Origin: Bacteroidia bacterium
Lineage (GTDB): Bacteria; Bacteroidota; Bacteroidia; Chitinophagales; Saprospiraceae
Assembly: GCA_030431945.1 (NCBI GenBank)
Contig: JAUIIF010000352.1
Coordinates: 1-5,349 of the forward strand
DNA length: 5,349 bases
Direction of reading: 5' to 3'
Below, piece by piece: positions 1 through 5,349 of this stretch (position 1 is its first letter; every line of letters begins with the position of its first letter). Below the pieces are notes generated by a model that worked only from the letters and a program-made list of their open reading frames with translations, was not told the DNA's origin and did no database searches. The position numbers and the translations under genes were made by a program.

Positions 1-130
1 GACCCGGTGCCGGTGTACCGAGCCGTGCGCTCGCTGTCGCGCAGCCAGAAGTACGAGGCGGCGGCGCCGGGCTGCATCGGCCGCGAACCCGAGCGCGGGG
101 CGATCGCCGGGGCCCTGGCGCTGCTGCATT
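1..130. other. GC-rich segment of foreign composition, probable coding fragment from another genome
   Basis: A hand count gives about 78% GC over the first 120 bases, against roughly 40% in the next gene and 55-60% in the genes after it. Third positions of the frame starting at base 1 are almost all G or C up to about base 126, which is typical of coding DNA from a high-GC bacterium. The plus-strand reading (DPVPVYRAVRSLSRSQKYE...) and the minus-strand frame sharing the same third positions (...AAASYFWLRDSERTARYTGTG) are equally open, so the strand cannot be decided. The minus reading faintly recalls the SYYW-R...TG.GN stretch of glycogen debranching enzymes (GlgX), but the asparagine expected after TGTG is absent, so I do not assign it. 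Neither reading continues in frame into the next gene. Confidence 0.6.
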
Positions 131-146
131 CCTGTCACATCTACGC

Positions 147-833
147 ATGGAATTCAATCGTATCCATGATAGTTTCTTTCATGGCTTACGTCCGGAAGAA
201 CACTTTGCCTGCAGTTGCGAAACCTGCCAGACAACCCTGCCGGGGGAAAAGGAATTTTATAGTTATAAAGATTTAAAAATATACTTAGAAGAAGGAGATC
301 AGGAAGTTCGCTGTATGACTTCGAGAAAAAAGGTCTCAATTTTAGAAATTCTTTTCGGTGTTTACCCCGTGGAAGATCAACATATCCAGGTGCTTTTACA
401 GCAAAATGAATCGCTTTCGCAAAAGATTGAAGACCTCCAATTCAGTACGGATAGAATTGAGCACCTTGTACTGGAAAATACCGAGGTGGTCCATGACATC
501 AAACTGATCTTGTCCAACGTGGAAACTGATATTGACAAGTTGTCTTCCGATCTCTTCTCAAATAAGAACGAGCAGGTAGCTTTTACGGATAAAGTAAATA
601 GAATAATTGACCTGTTACCGCCTATCGTGCTAGAAGAAAAAGATGTTAGAACCTGGCAGAATGGGACGCTTAAAAAGAAAATTAAAGTTGGAATCAACTT
701 CGTAAAACTTGCTGGTTTATGGGGGGTGGAATTAGACGGATTAGACCTTAAATTCGAGCATGAACTGGACGTGAGTGGCATAAAAGTGCCCCGAAGCTGG
801 GCTGAGTTCAAAAGCTGGTTCATTCCGGCTTAA
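147..833 (+). CDS. C-terminal fragment resembling a Roco-type (COR-domain) GTPase, with Cys cluster and coiled coil
   Basis: As called from the ATG this is 228 residues, but it is probably the tail of a longer protein. The frame is open upstream, and the reading FLSHLRMEFNRIHDSF, starting near base 129, resembles the IR-x-EF-x-x-IH signature near the end of COR domains in bacterial Roco (LRR-Roc-COR) proteins. That makes Met147 an internal residue. Next come a Cys cluster (C22, C24, C27, C56) around a Y-x-x-L...G...V-x-x-LL-like pattern also seen at COR ends, where it could bind a metal. Residues about 75-140 form a likely coiled coil (LLQQNESLSQKIEDLQ and onward), and a charged tail ends in WAEFKSWFIPA. 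No Roc G-domain, leucine-rich repeats or signal peptide lie in the window. GC is roughly 40%, well below the neighbours, which suggests an acquired accessory gene. The family call is from memory of the pattern and is moderate; the C-terminal fragment status is stronger. Confidence 0.55.
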   Translation: MEFNRIHDSFFHGLRPEEHFACSCETCQTTLPGEKEFYSYKDLKIYLEEGDQEVRCMTSRKKVSILEILFGVYPVEDQHIQVLLQQNESLSQKIEDLQFSTDRIEHLVLENTEVVHDIKLILSNVETDIDKLSSDLFSNKNEQVAFTDKVNRIIDLLPPIVLEEKDVRTWQNGTLKKKIKVGINFVKLAGLWGVELDGLDLKFEHELDVSGIKVPRSWAEFKSWFIPA

Positions 834-854
834 CCCCGATAACTTTCGTTTACT

Positions 855-874
855 CAAGTTGTCGCACTTGTTTT
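855..874 (+). terminator. weak candidate hairpin terminator between convergent genes
   Basis: CAAGT (855-859) and ACTTG (866-870) can pair across a six-base loop and are followed by four T on the plus strand. This lies 21 bases after the stop of the COR-like gene and before the end of rlmF on the opposite strand, where a terminator would be expected. The stem has only five pairs and little GC, so this is tentative. Confidence 0.25.
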
Positions 875-884
875 ACTCGTTCGA

Positions 885-1769
885 TCACACCCGCCACCCC
901 AGTACCCGCCTCACTTTGCCGCCCTGTCCGATACCGATGACCTTCTTCGTGGCAATGCCCAGGCGCCCGAATTCCACCTCCGCAATTTTCAGGTAACCTT
1001 TCTTGGACACCAGGGTCGTAAACCAACCCACCTGCTGACCGAACGCTACGGATTCTCGGATCATCCGGCGGAGAAATGCCGGCTCTCCACCCTGCGTCCA
1101 TAATTCATTGCTCTGGCCACCGAAGTTCAGGCTGGACGGATCGGCGGGCGGCTTGCCAAGTTTTTCCCACTTGCGGGCTGCGGCAGCGCCCGCAGCAGCG
1201 GGTGAATCAAAGAAGGGAGGGTTGCACATGGTGAAGTGGAAGTACTCGTCGGGCAGGATGACGTTGTTGAAAATGGCCCGGGGATCGGGCTGGCGCCGGA
1301 CAATAACCTGTTGCTGCAGACCGGGGTTAAAGCGGGCAATTGCAGTGGCTACCCGCAGGGAGGTGGCGTCTATATCCGTCCCAACCATTCGCCAGCCGTA
1401 CTCCTTAGCGCCCAGGATAGGGTAAATAAGCGACGCGCCCGTACCTACATCGAGGCCACGGACGCGTTGCTCCTGTTCCTTATTTTGCACCTGCGGCCGC
1501 GCCTCCTGCAGCAGGTCAGCAATGACGTGTATGTAGTCTAACCGACCGGGAACACCGGGACAGAGGTTGCCCGCGGGCAAATCCCAGTGCTTTAACCGGT
1601 AGTCCCTGAGCAGTAAGGCCTTATTGAGCAGACGTACGGCAGCCGGCGAAGTAAAATCAAGGCTGGTACGCCCAGCGGGCGTAGTGATCAGATGATCCGC
1701 AAGTTCCGGCACTATCCGGGAGAGGGCGGGGAAGTCGTGGGGCTTTGCGTAGCGATTCCGTGGATGCAT
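885..1769 (-). CDS. rlmF: 23S rRNA (adenine(1618)-N(6))-methyltransferase RlmF
   Basis: The enzyme transfers a methyl group from S-adenosylmethionine to N6 of A1618 of 23S rRNA (E. coli numbering), in the cytoplasm. The 294-residue protein follows E. coli RlmF (YbiN) almost end to end: HPRNR at the start, TPAG..S.DF (30-39), LNKALL (48-53), WD.P.G.LCP.VPGR.DYIH (62-81), SAM motif I LDVGTGAS (106-113), acidic loop TDID (131-134), catalytic NPPF (183-186), then LNFGGQ..ELW..GGE (214-229) and WFT.LVS (249-255). The first ATG gives the conserved MHPRN start; no Shine-Dalgarno precedes it, as is usual in Bacteroidota. The loop before motif I (about residues 89-103) looks slightly longer than in E. 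coli and contains one copy of the 18-bp repeat described separately. It lies 91 bp downstream of the secreted-protein gene on the same strand and may be cotranscribed with it. Confidence 0.95.
   Translation of the reverse strand: MHPRNRYAKPHDFPALSRIVPELADHLITTPAGRTSLDFTSPAAVRLLNKALLLRDYRLKHWDLPAGNLCPGVPGRLDYIHVIADLLQEARPQVQNKEQEQRVRGLDVGTGASLIYPILGAKEYGWRMVGTDIDATSLRVATAIARFNPGLQQQVIVRRQPDPRAIFNNVILPDEYFHFTMCNPPFFDSPAAAGAAAARKWEKLGKPPADPSSLNFGGQSNELWTQGGEPAFLRRMIRESVAFGQQVGWFTTLVSKKGYLKIAEVEFGRLGIATKKVIGIGQGGKVRRVLGWRV
1486..1503 (+). repeat. 18-bp interspersed repeat, copy 1
   Basis: TGCACCTGCGGCCGCGCC, with the palindromic octamer GCGGCCGC at its centre. It lies inside rlmF on the strand opposite to the gene, where it is read as residues ARPQVQ in the variable loop before SAM motif I. 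Identity with copy 2 extends one base to the left (19 bp), and with copy 3 one base to the right. Confidence 0.85.
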
Positions 1770-1860
1770 GTCGGCAAGGTAGTAATTGCAGCTCAGGCAG
1801 TCACGGAAGTACGCCCGGGGCCAGCGTTTTTAAGAAAATACAGCCCGGGTGGAGAAAACA

Positions 1861-2550
1861 TTATTCATTGTCTGCAGACGGGGAGAAAAATTCAATACTG
1901 TCCCACGGTACGTCCAGCTGGCGCGCCTTCTTCCACTTCAGGTTCTTTGGGTTAAGTACGTAGGCACTGCGGCTTACGACGCGTTCCTTTACCTTGGTTT
2001 GCATGCGCTTGATTTCGACAAGATCGAGGTTGCCGTCTCCGTTCAGGTCCGTCAGGTAGCTGTCCATCTGGGTACACAGCCCCGCCGCACAGTTCCGGTA
2101 AGCAATCGTTCGGAGGTGCTTTACTTCATTATCCCGAATGGCAAACATTTCGATCCGGTCTTCCTGAATACCGTCCATGCGCAGCAGGTACAAGGACTCA
2201 TCCGGGCCGGCAATTGACATCGCTCCGTACAACTCAGCACCAAGGGCCTGGGCCATACGCTGAAACTTCTGGGGTAACAAAGCTCTTGTCGTGCTGCTGA
2301 TGGCATTACCCTTAAGCAGGTAGACTTCGGTAGGATCAATCACCGGGTCGGTATAAACGTGCAAAAAACCTACGCTGTTGTTGGGGAAGTCAGCGGCAAA
2401 AGTTTTGAGGGCTGAATTCTGGACAATGTTGGTTACCGGATACGCCTGTTCCGGGTCCGCTGCGCGGTCAGGGGCCGGGGTGACCGTTTGAGCGTTAAGG
2501 AGGCTAAACGTGAAGAGTAGGGTGGCTAAAAGTGAAATAAATTTGGTCAT
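1861..2550 (-). CDS. secreted protein of unknown function with a DxNxDGxxD calcium-loop motif
   Basis: This 229-residue protein is not recognised as a named family. Residues 1-20 form a clear Sec signal peptide (MTK, a hydrophobic stretch, then LLNA before Q21), so it is exported, probably to the periplasm. The mature part has two close cysteines (C154, C159) that could form a disulfide. It also has the sequence DLNGDGNLDLVEI starting at D168, a DxNxDGxxD loop as in VCBS/FG-GAP or dockerin/EF-hand-like calcium sites. Here there is one copy, in a context that recalls proteins describing measured quantities on beta strands (YLTDLNGDGNLDLV). It could be a minimal FG-GAP-like domain, but one repeat is too few for a propeller. 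The start is the only ATG near the signal peptide, without a Shine-Dalgarno sequence. It sits 56 bp downstream of another secreted-protein gene on the same strand. Confidence 0.8.
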   Translation of the reverse strand: MTKFISLLATLLFTFSLLNAQTVTPAPDRAADPEQAYPVTNIVQNSALKTFAADFPNNSVGFLHVYTDPVIDPTEVYLLKGNAISSTTRALLPQKFQRMAQALGAELYGAMSIAGPDESLYLLRMDGIQEDRIEMFAIRDNEVKHLRTIAYRNCAAGLCTQMDSYLTDLNGDGNLDLVEIKRMQTKVKERVVSRSAYVLNPKNLKWKKARQLDVPWDSIEFFSPSADNE

Positions 2551-2558
2551 GGCGAAAT

Positions 2559-2598
2559 ATTGATTTGTCGTTAAAACGTAGGCCGACCATTGATTTGT
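2559..2598 (-). repeat. direct repeat of 10 bp, 30 bp apart, in the gap before the secreted-protein gene
   Basis: ACAAATCAAT, read on the minus strand, occurs exactly at 2589-2598 and again at 2559-2568. The two copies have a 30-bp period, about three helical turns, and occupy most of the 56-bp intergenic gap immediately upstream of the start at 2550. A weak -7-like TACGTTTT (2573-2580) lies between them without a matching -33 element. The spacing would suit a tandem regulator site, but this is inference. Confidence 0.4.
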
Positions 2599-2606
2599 TC
2601 GCTTTT

Positions 2607-3158
2607 TTAGCGCAGTAGCTCCAAGGTAGCGCGTTGATAACCAGCAACTTTGAAGGATTTTACGGCAGGAATTTCTTCTCCTGCGTGTTCCTGGTCACCG
2701 GTAGTCCGGATGGCGGCTTCTTTCCCGCTCTGGATGCTGTAGATCAACTGATCGTCACGGTGTTCCAGGTTGGAAATGAGGTAATTGCCCATCACGGTAA
2801 AGACACTCTGGTAGGTACGGCCCAGGTAGTAGCCATCGAGTAAAATGGAATTCTGCTCGTCGCAAATCCAGTGATGCGGCCCTTCCGGTCCCTGCACAAT
2901 TACGTAGTCCCGCTTTCCGGCCACCTTGTCTTCGCCGTAAATTATGGTGTAGGTGTAACTCGTATCGGACAGGGGAAGAATATGCAGCTCCATCGGGACA
3001 CTTTGGACCACCCCCTCTGGCCGGAATATCTCCAGTTGCCCTCCCCACTTACCCACAAAATCCTGGGGGAAAGTGGGCAATTCCGGAGCTTGGGCCAGGC
3101 TGATGGAAGGGAAGCCACAGAGGAATAACGTAAGGAGAAGGCGCGGCCGCAGGTGCAT
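2607..3158 (-). CDS. secreted protein of unknown function, possibly lipocalin-like beta barrel
   Basis: The 183-residue protein has a Sec signal peptide (MHLRPR, hydrophobic core 7-19, cleavage near SLA-Q23 or QA-P25). The mature part begins with a segment FVGKWGGQLEIF (34-45), a G-x-W motif of the kind that opens lipocalin-type barrels. Alternating strands follow (MELHIL, YTYTIIYGE, RDYVIV, SILLDGYYLG, YQSVFTVMGNYLISNL, QLIYSIQSG). This fits a small beta barrel that might bind a lipid or other hydrophobic ligand, but the family is inferred from pattern only and no ligand can be named. It is the first gene of a leftward group and has a near-consensus promoter just upstream, with a leader of only about 10-15 bases. 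One copy of the 18-bp repeat covers its start codon region and encodes HLRPR of the signal peptide. Confidence 0.8.
   Translation of the reverse strand: MHLRPRLLLTLFLCGFPSISLAQAPELPTFPQDFVGKWGGQLEIFRPEGVVQSVPMELHILPLSDTSYTYTIIYGEDKVAGKRDYVIVQGPEGPHHWICDEQNSILLDGYYLGRTYQSVFTVMGNYLISNLEHRDDQLIYSIQSGKEAAIRTTGDQEHAGEEIPAVKSFKVAGYQRATLELLR
3140..3157 (-). repeat. 18-bp interspersed repeat, copy 3 (inverted)
   Basis: The reverse complement of these bases is TGCACCTGCGGCCGCGCC, identical to the other two copies. Here the repeat is on the coding strand and starts at the second base of the ATG start codon, so it encodes MHLRPR-. Its reading frame differs from those of the copies in rlmF and the flippase gene. 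Confidence 0.85.
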
Positions 3159-3175
3159 GGTAAGGAGTTTTAACG

Positions 3176-3205
3176 CAAAGATAGCCGGGATGGTGAACCA
3201 CCAAA
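3176..3205 (-). promoter_or_regulatory. Bacteroidota-type sigma promoter driving the leftward secreted-protein/rlmF group
   Basis: On the minus strand TTTG (3202-3205) is followed after 18 bp by TATCTTTG (3176-3183). This matches the Bacteroidota housekeeping promoter (-33 TTTG/TTG, about 19 bp, -7 TAnnTTTG). Transcription would start a few bases downstream, just ahead of the ATG at 3158, giving a very short leader. The sequence lies in the 91-bp divergent gap shared with exbD, and supports starting exbD at 3250 rather than within this promoter. Confidence 0.65.
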
Positions 3206-3249
3206 AACGGCGTCTCTTTCATCTGCTTACCGAACCAATTTTTGTTACG

Positions 3250-3780
3250 ATGTCTACTACCACAACACGACGGGGTGCCCCCGTGGTGAATGCCGGCTCC
3301 ATGGCCGATATCGCCTTTCTGCTGCTGATTTTCTTCCTGGTAACCACGACGATTGCCGAAGACCAGGGCGTTTTGGTAAAACTGCCCCAGTGGGTGCCAG
3401 ATCCGATCACGGCGCCGGTGCCGGAGCAAAACGTCCTTACCGTCCTCGTTAATAAATCCGATCAGCTGATGATCGAGGAACGCGCTGCCGAAATCGCTGA
3501 TATTCCCGGCCTGCTCCGGGAGCACGTCATTTCTCCGGAGCGCAGGCCCAACCAGGCCGTCGTCTCCCTGACCCACGATCGGGGGACCAGCTACGCCCGT
3601 TACCTCGAGATCTATGACGCCCTCAAGACGGGGTACCACCGGATGTGGGACGACCTGGCCCGGCAACGCTACGGCGAAGCCTTTGACTTACTGAACGTTG
3701 CCCAACAGCGCAGCATCAGGGAGGAACTGCCGATGATCATCTCCGAGGCGGAGCCGAGTGATGTGGATGGGCTGGGGTAG
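3250..3780 (+). CDS. exbD: ExbD/TolR-family biopolymer transport protein, Bacteroidota type
   Basis: ExbD works with ExbB in the inner membrane, using the proton gradient to drive TonB and so energise outer-membrane transporters. The 176-residue protein has a short cytoplasmic N-terminus, then NAGSMADIAFLLLIFF: a single transmembrane helix (about 19-36) with the conserved proton-path aspartate at D20, equivalent to E. coli D25. The periplasmic part includes LPQWVPDP, N-x-LTVLVN and DRGTSYARYLEIYDAL, and ends in a P-x-IISEAE segment, all as I know them from Bacteroidota ExbD proteins. The ATG at 3250 is chosen because the helix then has the usual N-terminal length. Upstream in-frame starts (ATG 3190, GTG 3073) would cross the divergent promoter or overlap the neighbouring gene. 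No exbB, second exbD or tonB lies beside it, although these usually cluster. It ends 30 bp from the convergent lipoprotein gene. Confidence 0.88.
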   Translation: MSTTTTRRGAPVVNAGSMADIAFLLLIFFLVTTTIAEDQGVLVKLPQWVPDPITAPVPEQNVLTVLVNKSDQLMIEERAAEIADIPGLLREHVISPERRPNQAVVSLTHDRGTSYARYLEIYDALKTGYHRMWDDLARQRYGEAFDLLNVAQQRSIREELPMIISEAEPSDVDGLG

Positions 3781-3810
3781 GAGCGGTTTCGCGCGGGTTA
3801 AGAAGCAAGT

Positions 3811-4473
3811 TTAATAACAGCTTTCCACCACCGCTTTAGCGAGCAATTGGTAGCCCGTTGCGTTGAAGTGAATGCCGTCTTTACTGTACTGTAAAATTTT
3901 TGTCCCTGGCTTTTGCTGAAAATCCACGAGGCAAATGCCTTCGTCTGCGGCGGCGGTGCGGATGCGTTCGCTGAGGTCCGCTAAACAACCGGAGACCCCT
4001 TGGAATTCGTCGCTGACCTTGGCGTCTGCGGCGGCTGCCGGCGGCGTAATGAGGACCATCCTGGGCACCTCTTGCCCCCGGTCCTGAAAGAACGCCCGGG
4101 TACGGGTCAGCAGGGTAGTGAGGTGGGTGTAGGTCTCTTCGCGGCGATCGGCGTATTCCGCCTTGCAGTCATTGGTGCCCAGGCAAATCAGGATGTCGTC
4201 AATCTGTCCCATTTCAGCGTAGCCTTTACGGAGGTAAGCCGTAAGGTTCTCCAGGGTATTTCTCCGCAACTCTCCCATTCCGTCAAAGCCGATGGTATTT
4301 CCCCCCAGGGAAGTGTTCACCAACGGTCCGCCCCCACGAATTTCCTGCAACTGGTACACCCAACCCTGATTGGCTCCGTTGCTGTCGCCAATGACAAGTA
4401 AGTGTTTTTTACTCAGCGGGGCAGAGCACGCGGATAAAAAGAGGAAAAGGCTGAAGAGGGGAAGCAAACGCAT
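3811..4473 (-). CDS. SGNH/GDSL-hydrolase family lipoprotein
   Basis: A likely lipid-anchored esterase. Residues 1-16 are a lipoprotein signal (hydrophobic core ending LSAC, lipidated Cys16), so it should be attached to the inner or outer membrane. All four SGNH blocks are visible: GDS (29-31, nucleophile Ser31), the block II glycine in SLGGN (55-59), GTND (99-102, oxyanion Asn101) and DGIHFN (199-204, with catalytic Asp199 and His202). At 220 residues it is a single domain. The family includes acetylxylan esterases, lysophospholipases and carbohydrate O-acetylesterases; the substrate cannot be read from sequence. The next gene upstream on the same strand is a polysaccharide flippase, 109 bp away, so a role on an envelope polysaccharide is possible. 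A weak -7-like TAAATTTT (4488-4495) precedes it without a clear -33. Confidence 0.88.
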   Translation of the reverse strand: MRLLPLFSLFLFLSACSAPLSKKHLLVIGDSNGANQGWVYQLQEIRGGGPLVNTSLGGNTIGFDGMGELRRNTLENLTAYLRKGYAEMGQIDDILICLGTNDCKAEYADRREETYTHLTTLLTRTRAFFQDRGQEVPRMVLITPPAAAADAKVSDEFQGVSGCLADLSERIRTAAADEGICLVDFQQKPGTKILQYSKDGIHFNATGYQLLAKAVVESCY

Positions 4474-4582
4474 AACGTGAAAGGAGTAAAATTTAATCAG
4501 GTTGTAGAGTTAACGCCTAATTGTTTCTTTTTGGCGTGAAGCGGTGGGATTTATAAATTGTCAGGCTGGGCGAATAACGGGT

Positions 4583-5349
4583 CTAACGGAAAGTCCGCCT
4601 GATCCAATTTCGTTCCAGCAGATAATAGACGGCCACGAGGGCGACAAATAAGGCCGTCCTGGCCCACATTGCACCTGCGGCCGCGCCCAGATAAGCCGCC
4701 AGGGTAGCGAGGCCAACGTAAAGTAAAACCCTGCCCCAGGGATACTCGACCGGAAAGAATTTTCGGGACACCAGCCAGGCCAGGAGGCTCATCACGACGA
4801 AACAGCACAGCATGGCAACTGCCGGTGCCCACAAGCCATAATCCGGGGTAAAGACCATGCTGCCGCCAATCACGATAACGCTGCCGATGAGGGCAATGGC
4901 ACCACCGTAAATGGTTTTGTCGGTAAGCTTGTACGCCACACTCAGGTTAGAGAAGATACCGAAAAAAAAGTTGGCGGCCAGCAGTAAGGGCAGTACGTAC
5001 AACCCTCCCCGATCTTCCGGCGCGAGGTAAAGTTGCAGCCAGGGCAGGAAAAGAATGATACCGGCGGAGGCCAGGGTGCCGATGATGGCATAGGCCCGCA
5101 GCGCATCGGCATAAATGCTGCGGTCCGTCTTGGCCAGGTCATTGCCTGCCTGGCGGAAGAAAAAGGGTTCCGCCGCATAATTATAGGCCGTAATGAACAA
5201 GTTCAGAAATACCGCCAGCTTCATCGCTGCACCAAAATCACCGGCAAAGGCCAGGTTTTCCGTTACCGTGCCGCCGTGATAGAATTTAATGATGGACGGA
5301 GCCACCAGGAAGTTGATGATTCCCGCAATACCGACGATCGTCAACGGAT
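4583..5349 (-). CDS. polysaccharide (O-antigen-type) flippase of the MOP superfamily, C-terminal part
   Basis: This is the last 255 residues of a multi-helix membrane protein whose beginning lies beyond the right edge; the frame is open to the last base. About six hydrophobic segments are visible. The stretch KLAVFLNLFITAYNYAAEPFFFRQAGN is characteristic of Bacteroidota lipopolysaccharide biosynthesis/oligosaccharide flippase proteins (Wzx-like), which move lipid-linked glycans across the inner membrane. It is followed by paired helices (LRAYAIIGTLASAGIILFLPWLQLYL; VLPLLLAANFFFGIFSNLSVAYKLTDKT) and a basic end WIRRTFR. The family's usual length is 450-500 residues, so a little over half is present. 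The TTG near base 5344 is an internal leucine, not a start. One copy of the 18-bp repeat lies within the poorly conserved C-terminal helix region, read as GAAAGA. Confidence 0.85.
   Translation of the reverse strand, partial: PLTIVGIAGIINFLVAPSIIKFYHGGTVTENLAFAGDFGAAMKLAVFLNLFITAYNYAAEPFFFRQAGNDLAKTDRSIYADALRAYAIIGTLASAGIILFLPWLQLYLAPEDRGGLYVLPLLLAANFFFGIFSNLSVAYKLTDKTIYGGAIALIGSVIVIGGSMVFTPDYGLWAPAVAMLCCFVVMSLLAWLVSRKFFPVEYPWGRVLLYVGLATLAAYLGAAAGAMWARTALFVALVAVYYLLERNWIRRTFR
4670..4687 (+). repeat. 18-bp interspersed repeat, copy 2
   Basis: TGCACCTGCGGCCGCGCC again, exact, on the strand opposite to the flippase gene, where it reads GAAAGA in a variable C-terminal transmembrane segment. Identity with copy 1 extends to 19 bp (4669-4687). 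The flanks beyond that are unrelated to those of the other copies. Confidence 0.85.

Noticed and set aside
1770..1832. In-frame open extension upstream of the rlmF ATG, after a TAA (reads ...KRWPRAYFRDCLSCNYYLAD)
   Set aside because: It contains no ATG, GTG or TTG start, and the conserved RlmF sequence begins with HPRN immediately after the chosen Met.
3100..3129. Possible lipobox (LFLC) in the signal peptide of the 2607-3158 gene
   Set aside because: The residue before Cys14 is leucine rather than Gly, Ala or Ser, and a good signal peptidase I site follows near residues 22-24.
3073..3249. Longer exbD reading frame starting at GTG 3073 or ATG 3190
   Set aside because: The extension overlaps the signal-peptide gene and its promoter, and would put an uncharacteristic basic stretch before the normal ExbD N-terminus.
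3942..4035. 13-bp direct repeat CGTCTGCGGCGGC within the SGNH lipoprotein gene
   Set aside because: Both copies encode AAAD on the minus strand, so alanine-rich coding explains them.
4513..4537. Inverted repeat ACGCC/GGCGT between the flippase and lipoprotein genes
   Set aside because: Only five pairs around a 15-base loop with no following T-run on the relevant strand.
4549..4558. Perfect palindrome ATTTATAAAT after the flippase gene
   Set aside because: It is short, AT-only, and has no loop or T-tract to suggest a terminator; no support for an operator.
1..5349. CRISPR array, tRNA/rRNA genes, transposase or toxin-antitoxin genes
   Set aside because: Looked for on both strands; no regularly spaced repeats, RNA gene signatures or recognisable mobile-element proteins were seen.

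Overview
The window looks like a piece of a Bacteroidota chromosome, probably of the Saprospiria/Lewinella type. That is an inference from four things: a near-consensus Bacteroidota promoter (TTTG, 18 bp, TATCTTTG), no Shine-Dalgarno sequence before most genes, an ExbD of the Bacteroidota kind, and moderately high GC in the housekeeping part. The first ~130 bases do not fit. They are about 78% GC with almost every third base G or C, and they join out of frame to an AT-richer gene, so the left edge is either an assembly chimera or a real recombination joint.

Layout. 1-~130: GC-rich foreign-looking segment. 147-833 (+): C-terminal remnant of a large protein resembling the end of the COR domain of Roco-type GTPases, followed by a coiled coil; about 40% GC, and probably 5'-truncated at the joint. 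885-1769 (-): rlmF, the 23S rRNA m6A1618 methyltransferase. 1861-2550 (-) and 2607-3158 (-): two unrecognised secreted proteins, which with rlmF may form one leftward transcription unit started by the promoter at 3176-3205. 3250-3780 (+): exbD, divergent from that unit, with no exbB next to it. 3811-4473 (-): SGNH/GDSL-hydrolase lipoprotein. 4583-5349 (-): C-terminal part of a polysaccharide flippase that runs off the right edge.

Most of the gene content is ordinary: rRNA modification, envelope energisation, polysaccharide export and secreted or lipid-anchored envelope proteins. No defence island, CRISPR array, RNA gene, transposase or obvious new multi-gene system is visible. The most unusual signal is an exact 18-bp sequence, TGCACCTGCGGCCGCGCC, present three times (1486-1503 +, 3140-3157 -, 4670-4687 +). 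It lies inside three unrelated genes, is read in different frames and orientations, and each time falls in a part of the protein that looks poorly conserved. It therefore behaves as a DNA-level interspersed repeat built on the octamer palindrome GCGGCCGC. Second is the composition and frame break at the left end.
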